Shown piece by piece: positions 33,480 through 44,123 of a DNA stretch of 64,000 bases. Source of the DNA: Polyangium spumosum (GTDB lineage Bacteria; Myxococcota_A; Polyangia; Polyangiales; Polyangiaceae); the NCBI RefSeq assembly GCF_009649845.1, contig NZ_WJIE01000020.1, positions 1-64,000 on the forward strand, read 5' to 3'. The notes beneath the pieces were generated by a model. That model searched no databases, was not told the origin of the DNA, and saw only the letters and a program-made list of their open reading frames with translations. The translations under genes and the position numbers were made by a program. Within the stretch, counting starts at the first letter, position 1; each line of letters begins with the position of its first letter.

Positions 33480-34928
33480 TCAGTATTTCAGGAGCATCGA
33501 GCTCGTGAACACGTCGTTCGGAAACTGGGGGGCGCGGCCCAGCTCGCGGTTGAGATTGTACTCGGCCTTGAGGAGGAGATGGGGACCGAGCTCCATCCGC
33601 ACCCCGGCCGTCGCGCGAAGGGCCTGGGATACATAGACGAAGCTCCGGCCGCTTCGATGCAGCGCGTCGCGCACGTCGACCCGCGCATACGGCGTGAGCC
33701 AGTTCAAGACCCGGTAGCCCGCCTGCACGTAACCGCCGCGGTACCGCAGGCAAGGAGCGAGGCTGCAAGGCGCCTCTCCAGGCGCGGCCTTGCCGTCGAC
33801 GACGCCCTGCATGAGCTCGGCCGTCACGTCGAAATCGCGCCAATCGAGGTGCAGGTCCACGCCGACGTGCGTGTGCAGCGCGTCCTCGGCGCTCTGCAGG
33901 TCCTGCGCCCCGATCGAGCCCGAGAGCCCGACCTCGAGCCCGGCGCCGAGCGGCGCGCGGGCGGCGATCCGGCCTGCCGCGGTCTTCCAGTCGTTCCGGT
34001 CGATCTCGCCGTGAAATGGGAACGTCTCGGCCCCGTGGCTCCCGTTCGTCACGGCCACGTTCAGGATCATCGCCCCGTCCCAGAACTTCCCGCGCGCCTT
34101 CACGCCGAGCGGCGAGCCGCAGGTGTATCGGCAGAGCAAGGACGGCGTCACCCCGAGCCGGTCGGGCGCCTCGCGGCTCCGGTACTCCCAGCCGAGCACC
34201 GAATCGAACTTCCCCGCATAGAGGCTGAGCTCGAAGCGCTCGATCGGCACGAGGTACTCCGCGTAGGCGAGCTTCACGTCGATGAAATCGCCGAGCGCCC
34301 GGTCCCCCGGCGCCGAGACGTCCCTCGCCCGCGGCACGAAGTCGATCGAGGCCGTCAGCGTGAGATCCTCGCGCGGGGCCGCGAAGAGCTGCATGTTGAG
34401 CGCGTTCACGGCGAACGACGATTTGCCGCCGCTATCGACGGAGTCGAACGTGAGCGCCCGCGACTCGCCGGTGTCCGCGGGCTCGCCGCGCGCGTTCACC
34501 ATCGTCGAGAGCGGGTCGCCGTAAAACACCCACGATTGCGGGACCTCCCCCCGCCACTCGGGGAAATGGCGGTGCCCGATGTCGCTCCGTATCCCCGCCC
34601 CCGTGCCCGTCGCCCGGAAAAAACCGAAGTCGAGGTAGCCCCCGAGCTTGCTCGCGATCGGCAGGAGCTTCTGGATCTGCTGGTCGAAGAAGCTCGCGTC
34701 GTCCTCGAGCTTCGCCACCTTCTCGCGCGCCGCCTCGTTCTGCTTCGCCGCGCGCTCGAGCTCCGCGACGCGCTCGCGCATGCGCCGGTTCTCCTCCTCG
34801 AGCGCGCGGAGCCGGTCGTCGACCGTTCGTCCCGGCCCCTCGGCCTTTGCCTCCCCCTCCGCCGCGCGCGCCGCGGGAGGCACGATTCCGACGGCCATGA
34901 AGAGCACGATCGAGAACGGCTTCCTCAT
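33480..34928 (-). CDS. Outer membrane porin with N-terminal coiled coil
   Basis: About 482 residues: signal peptide (IVLFMAVGIVPPAARA), a coiled coil (residues 35-90, rich in Glu/Arg, LRALEEENRRMRERVAELE), then a large beta barrel with alternating strands such as FELSLYAGKFDS and a C-terminal end SSMLLKY. The layout is that of OprO/OprP-like or related porins with a periplasmic trimer-forming helix. First gene of the operon, 21 bases ahead of the cupredoxin gene. A porin next to a multihaem lipocytochrome is also the arrangement of porin-cytochrome conduits; whether it binds the cytochrome is inference. Confidence 0.82.
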   Translation of the reverse strand: MRKPFSIVLFMAVGIVPPAARAAEGEAKAEGPGRTVDDRLRALEEENRRMRERVAELERAAKQNEAAREKVAKLEDDASFFDQQIQKLLPIASKLGGYLDFGFFRATGTGAGIRSDIGHRHFPEWRGEVPQSWVFYGDPLSTMVNARGEPADTGESRALTFDSVDSGGKSSFAVNALNMQLFAAPREDLTLTASIDFVPRARDVSAPGDRALGDFIDVKLAYAEYLVPIERFELSLYAGKFDSVLGWEYRSREAPDRLGVTPSLLCRYTCGSPLGVKARGKFWDGAMILNVAVTNGSHGAETFPFHGEIDRNDWKTAAGRIAARAPLGAGLEVGLSGSIGAQDLQSAEDALHTHVGVDLHLDWRDFDVTAELMQGVVDGKAAPGEAPCSLAPCLRYRGGYVQAGYRVLNWLTPYARVDVRDALHRSGRSFVYVSQALRATAGVRMELGPHLLLKAEYNLNRELGRAPQFPNDVFTSSMLLKY

Positions 34929-35085
34929 GCGCTGGGCTCCGACGCGACCCTACAGGGCCGCGCCGTCCTCGTCGAGCGTTGATTGCGCTCACGCTCCGCC
35001 TTCGGATTCGGTAGGATGCCTCCCGGCAAGGGGGCCCGTTGTTGTTCGAACCCGTGTGCGATCCTGCCGTGTCGCGAGGGCAGCC

Positions 35086-36585
35086 TTGAGCTCGGCCGCG
35101 CTCCCCAGCGAGCTCGTCGTGCGCTTCCGCGGCGTCGCGCTCACGCGGCTCGATCGCGTCGAGGGCCATTGGGGCAACTTCATGCACGGCGAGGGCGGGC
35201 TCGAGCTCGCGGCCGAGATGCAGCAGGAGCTGCACACGCTGAAGGGCGAGGCCCGGATGATGCACTTCGGCGGGCTCGCCACGCTCTGCCACGCGCTCGA
35301 GGGCCTCGTCGCGGCCGTCGCGCGGCGCGGCCGGCGCGTGCCCGAGGACGTCGACCCCGTCGTCACCATGGCCATCCGCTTCATGGTCGTGATCCTGCGG
35401 CGCAAGGACGCGGCCCCCGCCGCGGGCATGGACGTCGACGGCTTCGTCCGGCAGATCGAGGAGGTCCTCGCCGAGATCTCGGCCGACGCCGAGCCCGAGG
35501 CGCCCGTGCCCGTCCCGGAGCCACGCTCGGCCGCCTTCGACCTGCCCGATCGAGTCTCGATGGTCACGCAGCAGCGCCTCGCGGCCCTCGCGGCGCGGGT
35601 CTTCGTCGAGCACGTCGCGGCGGGGCGCGCGCGCGGCCGGCTCGGCGACGTCTTCCGCGCGCTCGCCGAGGAGGTCGGCTCGCTCTCGGCCATCCCCCTC
35701 GCGCCGCGCCTCTCGCCTCACGAGGAGGCGGCGCGGGCCCTCGCGGAGAGCCTCGGCAAGGACGTCCGCGTGGCCTTCGACGTGGGCGACGTGCGCGTGC
35801 GCGCCGAGGTCGCCGAGGCGGTGGAGGTCGTCCTCTTGCACGCGCTCCGCAACGCGGTGGATCACGGCGTCGAGCGGCCCGAGGTGCGGCGCGCCGCGGG
35901 CAAGCCCGAGCGCGCGTCGATCGTCGTCTCGGCGCGGCAGAAGGGCGCCGAGGTCGAGATGTCCGTCGAGGACGACGGCGCGGGCGTGAACTTCGACGCC
36001 GTGCGGGAGCGCGTGGTGGATCTCGGCCTCTCCACGGCGGAGGGGGCCGCGCGCGCGCGGGACGACGACCTGACGGAGCTGCTCTTCCGCCCTGGGATGA
36101 GCACGCGCACCGAGGTGACGGACGTCTCGGGCCGCGGGATCGGCCTCGACGCGGCGCGGGCCGCCATCCAGCGGGTCGGCGGCCGCGTCGCCCTCAGCAC
36201 GCGGCGCGGCCAGGGCGCGACGCTCCGGATCCGCGTCCCTCAGGCGAGCCACCTCCTGCCTGTTGTCTGTTTCCCGGCGCGGGGGGCGGATCTCGTGCTC
36301 GCGGTGGCGACGAGCGGCGGCGTCCGCGTCGTGCCGGCCGAGGGGGGGATGCCGGCCGTCGATCCGGTGGAATATTTCGATATGGCGCCCCCGGGCGGGG
36401 CGCGGAGCGGCGAGGGCGTGCGGATCGAGGTGCGGCGCGGCGAGGCCCGCTTCACCTTGCGTGGCGGCGGCGAGCCCTGGGCGGCCCTGGCCACGCGGCT
36501 TTGTCCCACGGCTGACGAATGCCCTGCGGAGATCGTGTGTGTCGACGGGATGGACGTGCTGCTCGTGCGGCCCGAGGTATTCTGA
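35086..36585 (+). CDS. CheA-like histidine kinase
   Basis: About 499 residues, cytoplasmic. An HPt domain at the start has the phospho-acceptor His50 in LHTLKGEARMMHF. After a Pro-rich linker and a short dimerisation-like helix pair comes the CheA ATPase: LLHALRNAVDHGVE, VEDDGAGVNFDAV, LLFRPGMST, GRGIGLDAAR and a G-rich TRRGQGATL. The final 115 residues are a diverged CheW-like domain. TTG at 35086 is chosen because GAGGG lies five bases upstream and the HPt domain starts there; a GTG about 40 bases earlier is possible. No MCP or CheW gene is nearby; the next gene encodes a response regulator, its likely partner. Diverges from the porin operon. Confidence 0.87.
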   Translation: MSSAALPSELVVRFRGVALTRLDRVEGHWGNFMHGEGGLELAAEMQQELHTLKGEARMMHFGGLATLCHALEGLVAAVARRGRRVPEDVDPVVTMAIRFMVVILRRKDAAPAAGMDVDGFVRQIEEVLAEISADAEPEAPVPVPEPRSAAFDLPDRVSMVTQQRLAALAARVFVEHVAAGRARGRLGDVFRALAEEVGSLSAIPLAPRLSPHEEAARALAESLGKDVRVAFDVGDVRVRAEVAEAVEVVLLHALRNAVDHGVERPEVRRAAGKPERASIVVSARQKGAEVEMSVEDDGAGVNFDAVRERVVDLGLSTAEGAARARDDDLTELLFRPGMSTRTEVTDVSGRGIGLDAARAAIQRVGGRVALSTRRGQGATLRIRVPQASHLLPVVCFPARGADLVLAVATSGGVRVVPAEGGMPAVDPVEYFDMAPPGGARSGEGVRIEVRRGEARFTLRGGGEPWAALATRLCPTADECPAEIVCVDGMDVLLVRPEVF

Positions 36586-36739
36586 GTCCGTCCATACCCC
36601 CGGTTTTTCCGCCGCGCGCGTGAATCGTGCCCTATGGTTACGTCCTTCTTGCCGTGGCTCGGGCGAGTCGGATACGATGACCGTCAATGGCCCCGTGCAT
36701 GTCGCCCGGGACCCCACCCTCGTCCGACGAGAGGCATCG

Positions 36740-37414
36740 ATGAGCGCGACGAAGCGACGGATTCTCGTGGTCGACGACAGCGAGATTTGCCGCGAGCTCG
36801 TCAAGCTGCTCCTGCAATCCCGTGGATTCGAGGTCGTCACGCTCGACTCGCCCTTCGGGTTCGGGGCGGCGGTCGCGCGCGAGCAGCCCGATCTCGTGCT
36901 CGTCGACGTGAACATGCCGGCGCTGCCCGGGGGTAAGCTGGTCGAGGTGGCGATCCAGAAGGGCATCCTCACGTGCCCCATCGTGTTTCACTCCGACCGG
37001 CCGGCGCGTGAGCTGCAGAGCCTGGTTTTGAGCACGGGCGCCTCGGGGTTCATCCCGAAGACCAACGACGCCGACGAGCTCGCGTCGCGGGTGGAAGAGT
37101 ACCTGAATGGCACGTGGCAGAAGCGGGATCGCGCCCCGGAGAGCATCCGGCCGAGCACGGCGCCGCCCGGCCCGCGCACCGACGTCCCGCCGCGGGTCCC
37201 GCGCTCCTCCGAGCTGCCGGCCCTCTCGGGCACCTCGTCCCAGTCCTTGCCTCCCCTGACCGCGGCGTCGATCTCGTCCCGCAACACGGACGCCCCGCCC
37301 ATGTCGCAGCGCAGCTTCGACGCGGCGCCCCTCTCGCAACGCTCGCCCGACGCGGCGCCGCACTCGCAGCGGACGGTGACGTCCTCGACCGGCTGGGTGC
37401 GCGGCAAGTTCTAG
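36740..37414 (+). CDS. Response regulator with disordered Ser/Pro-rich tail
   Basis: About 224 residues. The receiver domain (1-120) has ILVVDDSE, acceptor Asp56 in VLVDVNMPALPG, Ser in HSDRPARE and Lys in GFIPKTND. No DNA-binding or enzymatic output follows; instead a low-complexity tail with recurring SQRSFDAAP/SQRSPDAAP units. ATG at 36740 has GAGAGG upstream; the frame opens further 5'. It lies 154 bases after the CheA-like kinase and probably receives its phosphate, acting by protein contact as CheY does. Confidence 0.85.
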   Translation: MSATKRRILVVDDSEICRELVKLLLQSRGFEVVTLDSPFGFGAAVAREQPDLVLVDVNMPALPGGKLVEVAIQKGILTCPIVFHSDRPARELQSLVLSTGASGFIPKTNDADELASRVEEYLNGTWQKRDRAPESIRPSTAPPGPRTDVPPRVPRSSELPALSGTSSQSLPPLTAASISSRNTDAPPMSQRSFDAAPLSQRSPDAAPHSQRTVTSSTGWVRGKF

Positions 37415-37425
37415 AATCGCCGCGA

Positions 37426-37809
37426 CTACGGCAGGTTGCAGGTCGTATTGACGTAGGTGCGCCAGACGTCCTGCGCGCGGCCGATGGTCCTGCCGGACGC
37501 GTTCGTCACCCGGATGTTGCGCCGGATGAGGTTGCTGCACGTCCGGAACCGCCGGAGATACTGGGCCATTGCGTTCTTGCACTCGACGACCTGCTGCCAC
37601 GTACAGGTCTGCTCCGGCTCCGCGCCCATGTGGCGGCGATAGCCCCGGTCCGTGGGCATGGGCAGGTACCCCTGCGCGATGTCCGTACACGCCTGGTTCG
37701 CGGCGTCCCAGCCCATCTGGAATGCATTGTTCGTGCAGTAGGCGCTGGCCGTCCCGCTCGTGAGCAGGCCCGAAAGGAGCGCCGCGGCGATGGTCAACTG
37801 GATCTTCAT
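37426..37809 (-). CDS. Small secreted protein of unknown function
   Basis: About 127 residues with a cleavable signal peptide (IQLTIAAALLSGLLTSGTASAY). The mature part has five cysteines (YCTNN, ACTDI, TCTWQQVVEC, TCSNL, TCNLP) and is basic; disulfide-bonded and exported. ATG at 37809 has GGAGGGG at good spacing. I do not recognise a family. Convergent with the response regulator gene, 11 bases away. Confidence 0.7.
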   Translation of the reverse strand: MKIQLTIAAALLSGLLTSGTASAYCTNNAFQMGWDAANQACTDIAQGYLPMPTDRGYRRHMGAEPEQTCTWQQVVECKNAMAQYLRRFRTCSNLIRRNIRVTNASGRTIGRAQDVWRTYVNTTCNLP

Positions 37810-37900
37810 GGTATGCCCCTCCGAGGGAATGCCTCGCCCGACCAACAGGGTCGGGCGGACAGCCCCATCTGCAGAGGACATGGCGCCCGTCCGTCCGGCG

Positions 37901-38680
37901 TCAATCGCCGCGGCCGAACACGCGCGCGCCCATCTCCGGGAAATCCGTCATGATCCCGTCCACGCCCATCGCGAGGAGCGCGCGCATCTCGGCCTCGTCG
38001 TTGATCACCCACGCGTGCACCTCCAGCCCGCACGCGTGCGCGACGGCCACGAAATGTGGCGTCACGATCGGGATCCCCGCGTGGTCCGTCGGCACCTGGA
38101 GCGCGAACCCCCGCGCCACGTAGCCCGGGTTTCCGCCATTGCAGAGAAACTCCAGCGACTCGGGCAGACACATCCCCGTCAAGACCGCCGGCATCCGCCG
38201 CCGGATCTTCGCCATCAAGGACCCCGGCTCCGCCGTCAAGAGCACCCGCTCCCGCGCGTCGTGCCGATCGAGCAGCCATTTCACCGCCGAGACCAGCGCC
38301 TCGTCGTCCACCTTGAGCTCGATGTTGAGCGGCACGTCCGGCAGCGACGTCAGGAGCTCCGCGAGCGTCGGCACCCGGATGCCGCGGCCCCGGAACGGCA
38401 GCTCGCCGTCCGGATCCCTGAAATGGTGACCCGCGTCGAGCTCCTTGATCTCGCCGAGCCGCATCTTCGAGGCCGGCCCCGCCCCGTCCGTCGTGCGCGC
38501 CACGTCCTCGTCGTGCAGCACGATCACCTCCTCGTCGGCCGTGAGGTGCACGTCGAGCTCGAGGCGGTCCGCCCCCGCCGCGAGCGCGGCGGCGAAGGCG
38601 GGCAGCGTGTTCTCGGGCGCCACGCCGGAGGCGCCGCGGTGCGCGAACAGGCGGGGGCGGGGGCCGTCCTTGTAATGCAT
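37901..38680 (-). CDS. Glycerophosphodiester phosphodiesterase
   Basis: About 259 residues, TIM-barrel GDPD that hydrolyses glycerophosphodiesters to glycerol-3-phosphate and an alcohol. Marks: FAHRGASGVAPENTL with the catalytic His, LELDVHLTADEEVIVLHDE with Glu/Asp metal ligands and second His, RVPTLAELL and NIELKV, and the C-terminal HAWVINDEAEMRALLAMGVDGIMTD. No signal peptide, so cytoplasmic. It starts five bases after the stop of the lysyl oxidase gene and is probably in one transcript with it; the functional link is unclear. Confidence 0.93.
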   Translation of the reverse strand: MHYKDGPRPRLFAHRGASGVAPENTLPAFAAALAAGADRLELDVHLTADEEVIVLHDEDVARTTDGAGPASKMRLGEIKELDAGHHFRDPDGELPFRGRGIRVPTLAELLTSLPDVPLNIELKVDDEALVSAVKWLLDRHDARERVLLTAEPGSLMAKIRRRMPAVLTGMCLPESLEFLCNGGNPGYVARGFALQVPTDHAGIPIVTPHFVAVAHACGLEVHAWVINDEAEMRALLAMGVDGIMTDFPEMGARVFGRGD

Positions 38681-38685
38681 GGTGA

Positions 38686-40698
38686 TTACTGGATGGTCAC
38701 CGGCACCGTGGCCGTGTTGTTGTCGAGGCTCACCTCCTCGAACTCGCGGCTCGGGTTCAGCTTCACCTGGATGAAGTACTCCCCCGGCGCCACGTCCGTG
38801 ATGTCGAGCCACTGGCAATCGAGCGTGTTGCCGTAGAGGTCCGACCAGCCGCGCTGGATGCCCTGATCCTCGCAGGAGTAGATCTTGTTGCAGCCCACGT
38901 TCGGGCCCTGTGCGATCTGCTGCGTGTCCTCCATGCAATACGCCTGCTTGCGCCCGGCCACGATCTCCTTGCCGTCCTTGTCGAGCAGCGCGTACGTCGC
39001 GAAGCCATTGAAGTGGTAATGGCCGTGGCAGGGCGAGAAGAGGAAGAGGTCCGGCCGCTCCGCCGGCGGCGGCACCGTCAAGGTCGCCATGCCCTGGTTC
39101 TTCGCCTCCACGCTGAAGCGCAGGAGCTTGCGCTTGCCCGTCCCGCCCACGCACTCTTCGATGAACGCGCACGAGTTCTCGCTCACGTCGAGCTCGTCGA
39201 AGAGGATCTCCTCGAGGAGGCGCTTCTCGTCGATCACGAGGTCCGGCATCGCCTCGTTCGCCGCGTGGCAGCCGCAGTCCGTCCCGCAGAACTCGCCCGC
39301 GCCGCAGGGCGGATCGCAGACCGGGGCCTCGTTGTCGCAGTCCGCGAAGACCTGGCATTTCGACGTCGCCGGCACGCAGAGCGAGCCCTCCGCGCAGGTG
39401 CCGCACGTCCCGCCGCAGCCGTCGTCGCCGCATTGCTTGCCCCCGCAGTCGGGCACGCACGGGTCGGGCCGGCAGCGGCCCTCGGCCGTGCACGCCTCGC
39501 CCGCGGGGCAGGTCCCGCAGTCGCCGCCGCAGCCGTCGTCCGTGCCGCAGAACAGGCCGTCGCAATGCGGGACGCAGCCGTCCACCGTGAACTTCACCTG
39601 CAGATCGAACGGGCCGTATTGCGAGGCGTCGAACCCGTCGACGATGAGGTAATACGTCCCCGGATCGAGCGCCGCGTCCACGCGCGAGCCGTAATCGCCG
39701 GGCGGCGAGGCGTCGTCGCTGCAGCCCGCGTTCGCGGCGGTGTTGTAGCCGATGCATTCGTTCCCGGGCGTCGCCGTGTCGTCCTTCCGGAGGTGGATCA
39801 CCGTGTCGTAGCCGGAGACGCGCGCCTCGATGCCCATCTTCTCCGTCAGCGTGAACGTGTAGACCGTCTCCGCCGCGGTGCTCGTCGAATTACACGTCGG
39901 CACGGACTCGTGCAGGCCGCCGGTCGTGTCCCCCTGGATCTGGTGGACCCCGAGCAGCGCCGTGCCCGCCGGGAGCAGCTCGAGCGGCGCCGCGCAGGAT
40001 CCGGGCTGGTTCGCGGGTTTGCACTCGTTCGTCGCGTTCACGCACGCCTCGCCCGCGGGGCAGGTCGCGCAGACCCCGCCGCAGCCGTCGTCGCCGCAGG
40101 CCTTGCCCGTGCAATCGGGCGTGCAATCCGACGTGCACGCCGCGCAGCTCGGGCCGAGCTCGTGCGCGCAGGTGTCCTTCGCCTCGTCGCAGGTGTCCGT
40201 CGTGCATTCGGCGCCGTCGTCGCACGGGTTCGTCCCGCTCACGCACTGGCCCGCGACGAGCCGCTCCGCGCCGTTGCAGTAGACGCCGTCGCTGCAGGTG
40301 AGCTCCGTGGCGGGCGTCGTGATCGTGTCGCCGAACCGCGCGCCCTCGTAGTTGGCGTCGAGGTTCAGCTTGAAGAGGCCCGTGCGCACGGGGGACGTCA
40401 ACTTGCCCGTGAACGTGCCCCTCGCGCCCGGCTCGACCTCACCCGCGAGCGCGAGCGACGCGCTCGGGAACGCCTGTCCTTCGCCGAGCGCGAGCGTCAC
40501 CTCGCCGGGCACCCACGTCGCTTGCCCGCTGTTTCGCGCGTCGACCTGCACGTTCACCACGTCGCCGGGCCTGGCCCGCGTGTCGATCGTGGCGACGGCG
40601 TCCGCGATGTCGAACTCGGCGACGTCGACCGAGCAGCCGGGGACGAAGAGGTGGAGCGCGGGGAGGAAGCAGAGCGGGAGCAGCCGACGAAAACGCAT
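38686..40698 (-). CDS. Secreted lysyl oxidase-like lipoprotein with Cys-rich modules
   Basis: About 670 residues. A lipobox signal (LHLFVPGC) is followed by a CARDB-like beta domain (NVQVDARNSGQATWVPG), several Cys-rich CGDDGCGG modules (in three blocks), a PPC-like beta-sandwich (GTYYLIVDGFDASQYGPFDL), and at the C-terminus a complete lysyl oxidase domain: copper site HGHYHF, then GRKQAYCMED and DLYGNTLDCQWLDITDVAPG. In human LOX the cofactor LTQ forms from a Lys and Tyr; the equivalents Lys584 and Tyr622 are present. It should oxidise peptidyl lysine or other amines to aldehydes outside the cell with Cu. Five bases upstream of the GDPD gene; an inverted/direct repeat set lies before the start. 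Confidence 0.9.
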   Translation of the reverse strand: MRFRRLLPLCFLPALHLFVPGCSVDVAEFDIADAVATIDTRARPGDVVNVQVDARNSGQATWVPGEVTLALGEGQAFPSASLALAGEVEPGARGTFTGKLTSPVRTGLFKLNLDANYEGARFGDTITTPATELTCSDGVYCNGAERLVAGQCVSGTNPCDDGAECTTDTCDEAKDTCAHELGPSCAACTSDCTPDCTGKACGDDGCGGVCATCPAGEACVNATNECKPANQPGSCAAPLELLPAGTALLGVHQIQGDTTGGLHESVPTCNSTSTAAETVYTFTLTEKMGIEARVSGYDTVIHLRKDDTATPGNECIGYNTAANAGCSDDASPPGDYGSRVDAALDPGTYYLIVDGFDASQYGPFDLQVKFTVDGCVPHCDGLFCGTDDGCGGDCGTCPAGEACTAEGRCRPDPCVPDCGGKQCGDDGCGGTCGTCAEGSLCVPATSKCQVFADCDNEAPVCDPPCGAGEFCGTDCGCHAANEAMPDLVIDEKRLLEEILFDELDVSENSCAFIEECVGGTGKRKLLRFSVEAKNQGMATLTVPPPAERPDLFLFSPCHGHYHFNGFATYALLDKDGKEIVAGRKQAYCMEDTQQIAQGPNVGCNKIYSCEDQGIQRGWSDLYGNTLDCQWLDITDVAPGEYFIQVKLNPSREFEEVSLDNNTATVPVTIQ

Positions 40699-40717
40699 AC
40701 GGTCGATGATAAGCGAG

Positions 40718-40791
40718 CCACGACGTCTTCCACGCGGGAAATGTGTTGCTTCTTTGCCAGGAAGACGTCGTGGTCCGGCAGGAAGACGTCG
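40718..40791 (-). promoter_or_regulatory. Inverted and direct repeat upstream of the lysyl oxidase gene
   Basis: CCACGACGTCTTCC (40718-40731) is the exact inverse complement of GGAAGACGTCGTGG (40760-40773). The core CAGGAAGACGTCG is repeated directly at 40758-40770 and 40779-40791, exactly 21 bases apart. The set lies 20-93 bases before the lysyl oxidase start and behind the NTF2-like gene. Arms suggest an operator; a stem-loop role is possible but lacks a T-run. Confidence 0.5.
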
Positions 40792-40836
40792 ACGGACGGA
40801 AGGTCGACGAAATCTCTAACGCGTCGCGTCGAAGTC

Positions 40837-41313
40837 TCAGCCCTCGGGGTGCGTCGCCATGTACTCGGCGAGCCCCTTCTTTGCCATGGTGCGGACCTTG
40901 TTCTGCAGGAACGGCGTCCACCCGAGGACGAGCCCCGCGGGGCCGAGCGCCATCCGGCTCCAGCGCCAGAAACTGAATCGGTCCGTGTGGCGCGTGATCT
41001 TGCCGTCCCTGCATTCGAAGGAGGCGTCGATCACGTTGTGCACCTTCCGGCCCGACGCCGAGAACGTGTACCTCGCCTCCCAGTGCGCGCTTCCCGTGGA
41101 ATCATCGGCGCGCACGTCGCTGAATTCGAGCTCGAGGTCTTTCCCTCGCTCGCAGAGCATGCGCCACATCCCGCGCGCCTCGGCCCCGCGGAGCTCGCCG
41201 AAGGCCGGGTCCGTGAAGACGACGTCCGGGTGATAACAGGCGACCATTCCTTCGGCGTCGCGCTTCTGGAAGGACCGATAAAATTGTTCGATCAAGGCTT
41301 GATTCGGGTGCAT
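40837..41313 (-). CDS. NTF2-like (SnoaL-type) protein
   Basis: About 158 residues. The N-terminus (LIEQFYRSFQKRDAEGMVACYHPDVVFTDPAFGELRG) is the classic start of the SnoaL/NTF2-like cone fold, followed by strands such as AHWEARYTFSASGRKVHN and a conserved DRFSFWRW. These proteins bind small molecules or act as isomerases; substrate unknown here. No signal peptide. Divergent from thiC, with the TPP riboswitch between. Confidence 0.83.
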   Translation of the reverse strand: MHPNQALIEQFYRSFQKRDAEGMVACYHPDVVFTDPAFGELRGAEARGMWRMLCERGKDLELEFSDVRADDSTGSAHWEARYTFSASGRKVHNVIDASFECRDGKITRHTDRFSFWRWSRMALGPAGLVLGWTPFLQNKVRTMAKKGLAEYMATHPEG

Positions 41314-41424
41314 GGCAGGCGGGCGAGCGGACCACGGCCCGGCCGGGCCGTCAAGCCGCCGCGCTCGGGCGTGTCGTTCGGCCGTTGACGCCGCGTCACA
41401 TTTCGATCAGACCGTCGGCTCGAC

Positions 41425-43966
<2,542 letters not shown>

Positions 43967-44057
43967 CTGCGCTCTCCTCGCGGAACGCGGGGACAGTAGC
44001 CCGCTCCTCGCCGTCCGGCACGCTTTCCGAACGCTTCGCCGCGTACGCGTCACCTCC

Positions 44058-44096
44058 TAGCCGATCGGCTTGCGATGCACTAGCCGATCGGCTAGT
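44058..44096. promoter_or_regulatory. Two palindromic operator sites between TetR and P450 genes
   Basis: A perfect 18-bp palindrome ACTAGCCGATCGGCTAGT at 44079-44096, and a near-copy of its core, TAGCCGATCGGCTT, at 44058-44071. Centres are 23 bases apart. They sit 92-105 bases before the repressor start and 28-66 before the P450 start, typical of a TetR-type operator at a divergent promoter. Confidence 0.85.
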
Positions 44097-44123
44097 TTCG
44101 GGATCCCACAGGAGGTGGCATTC

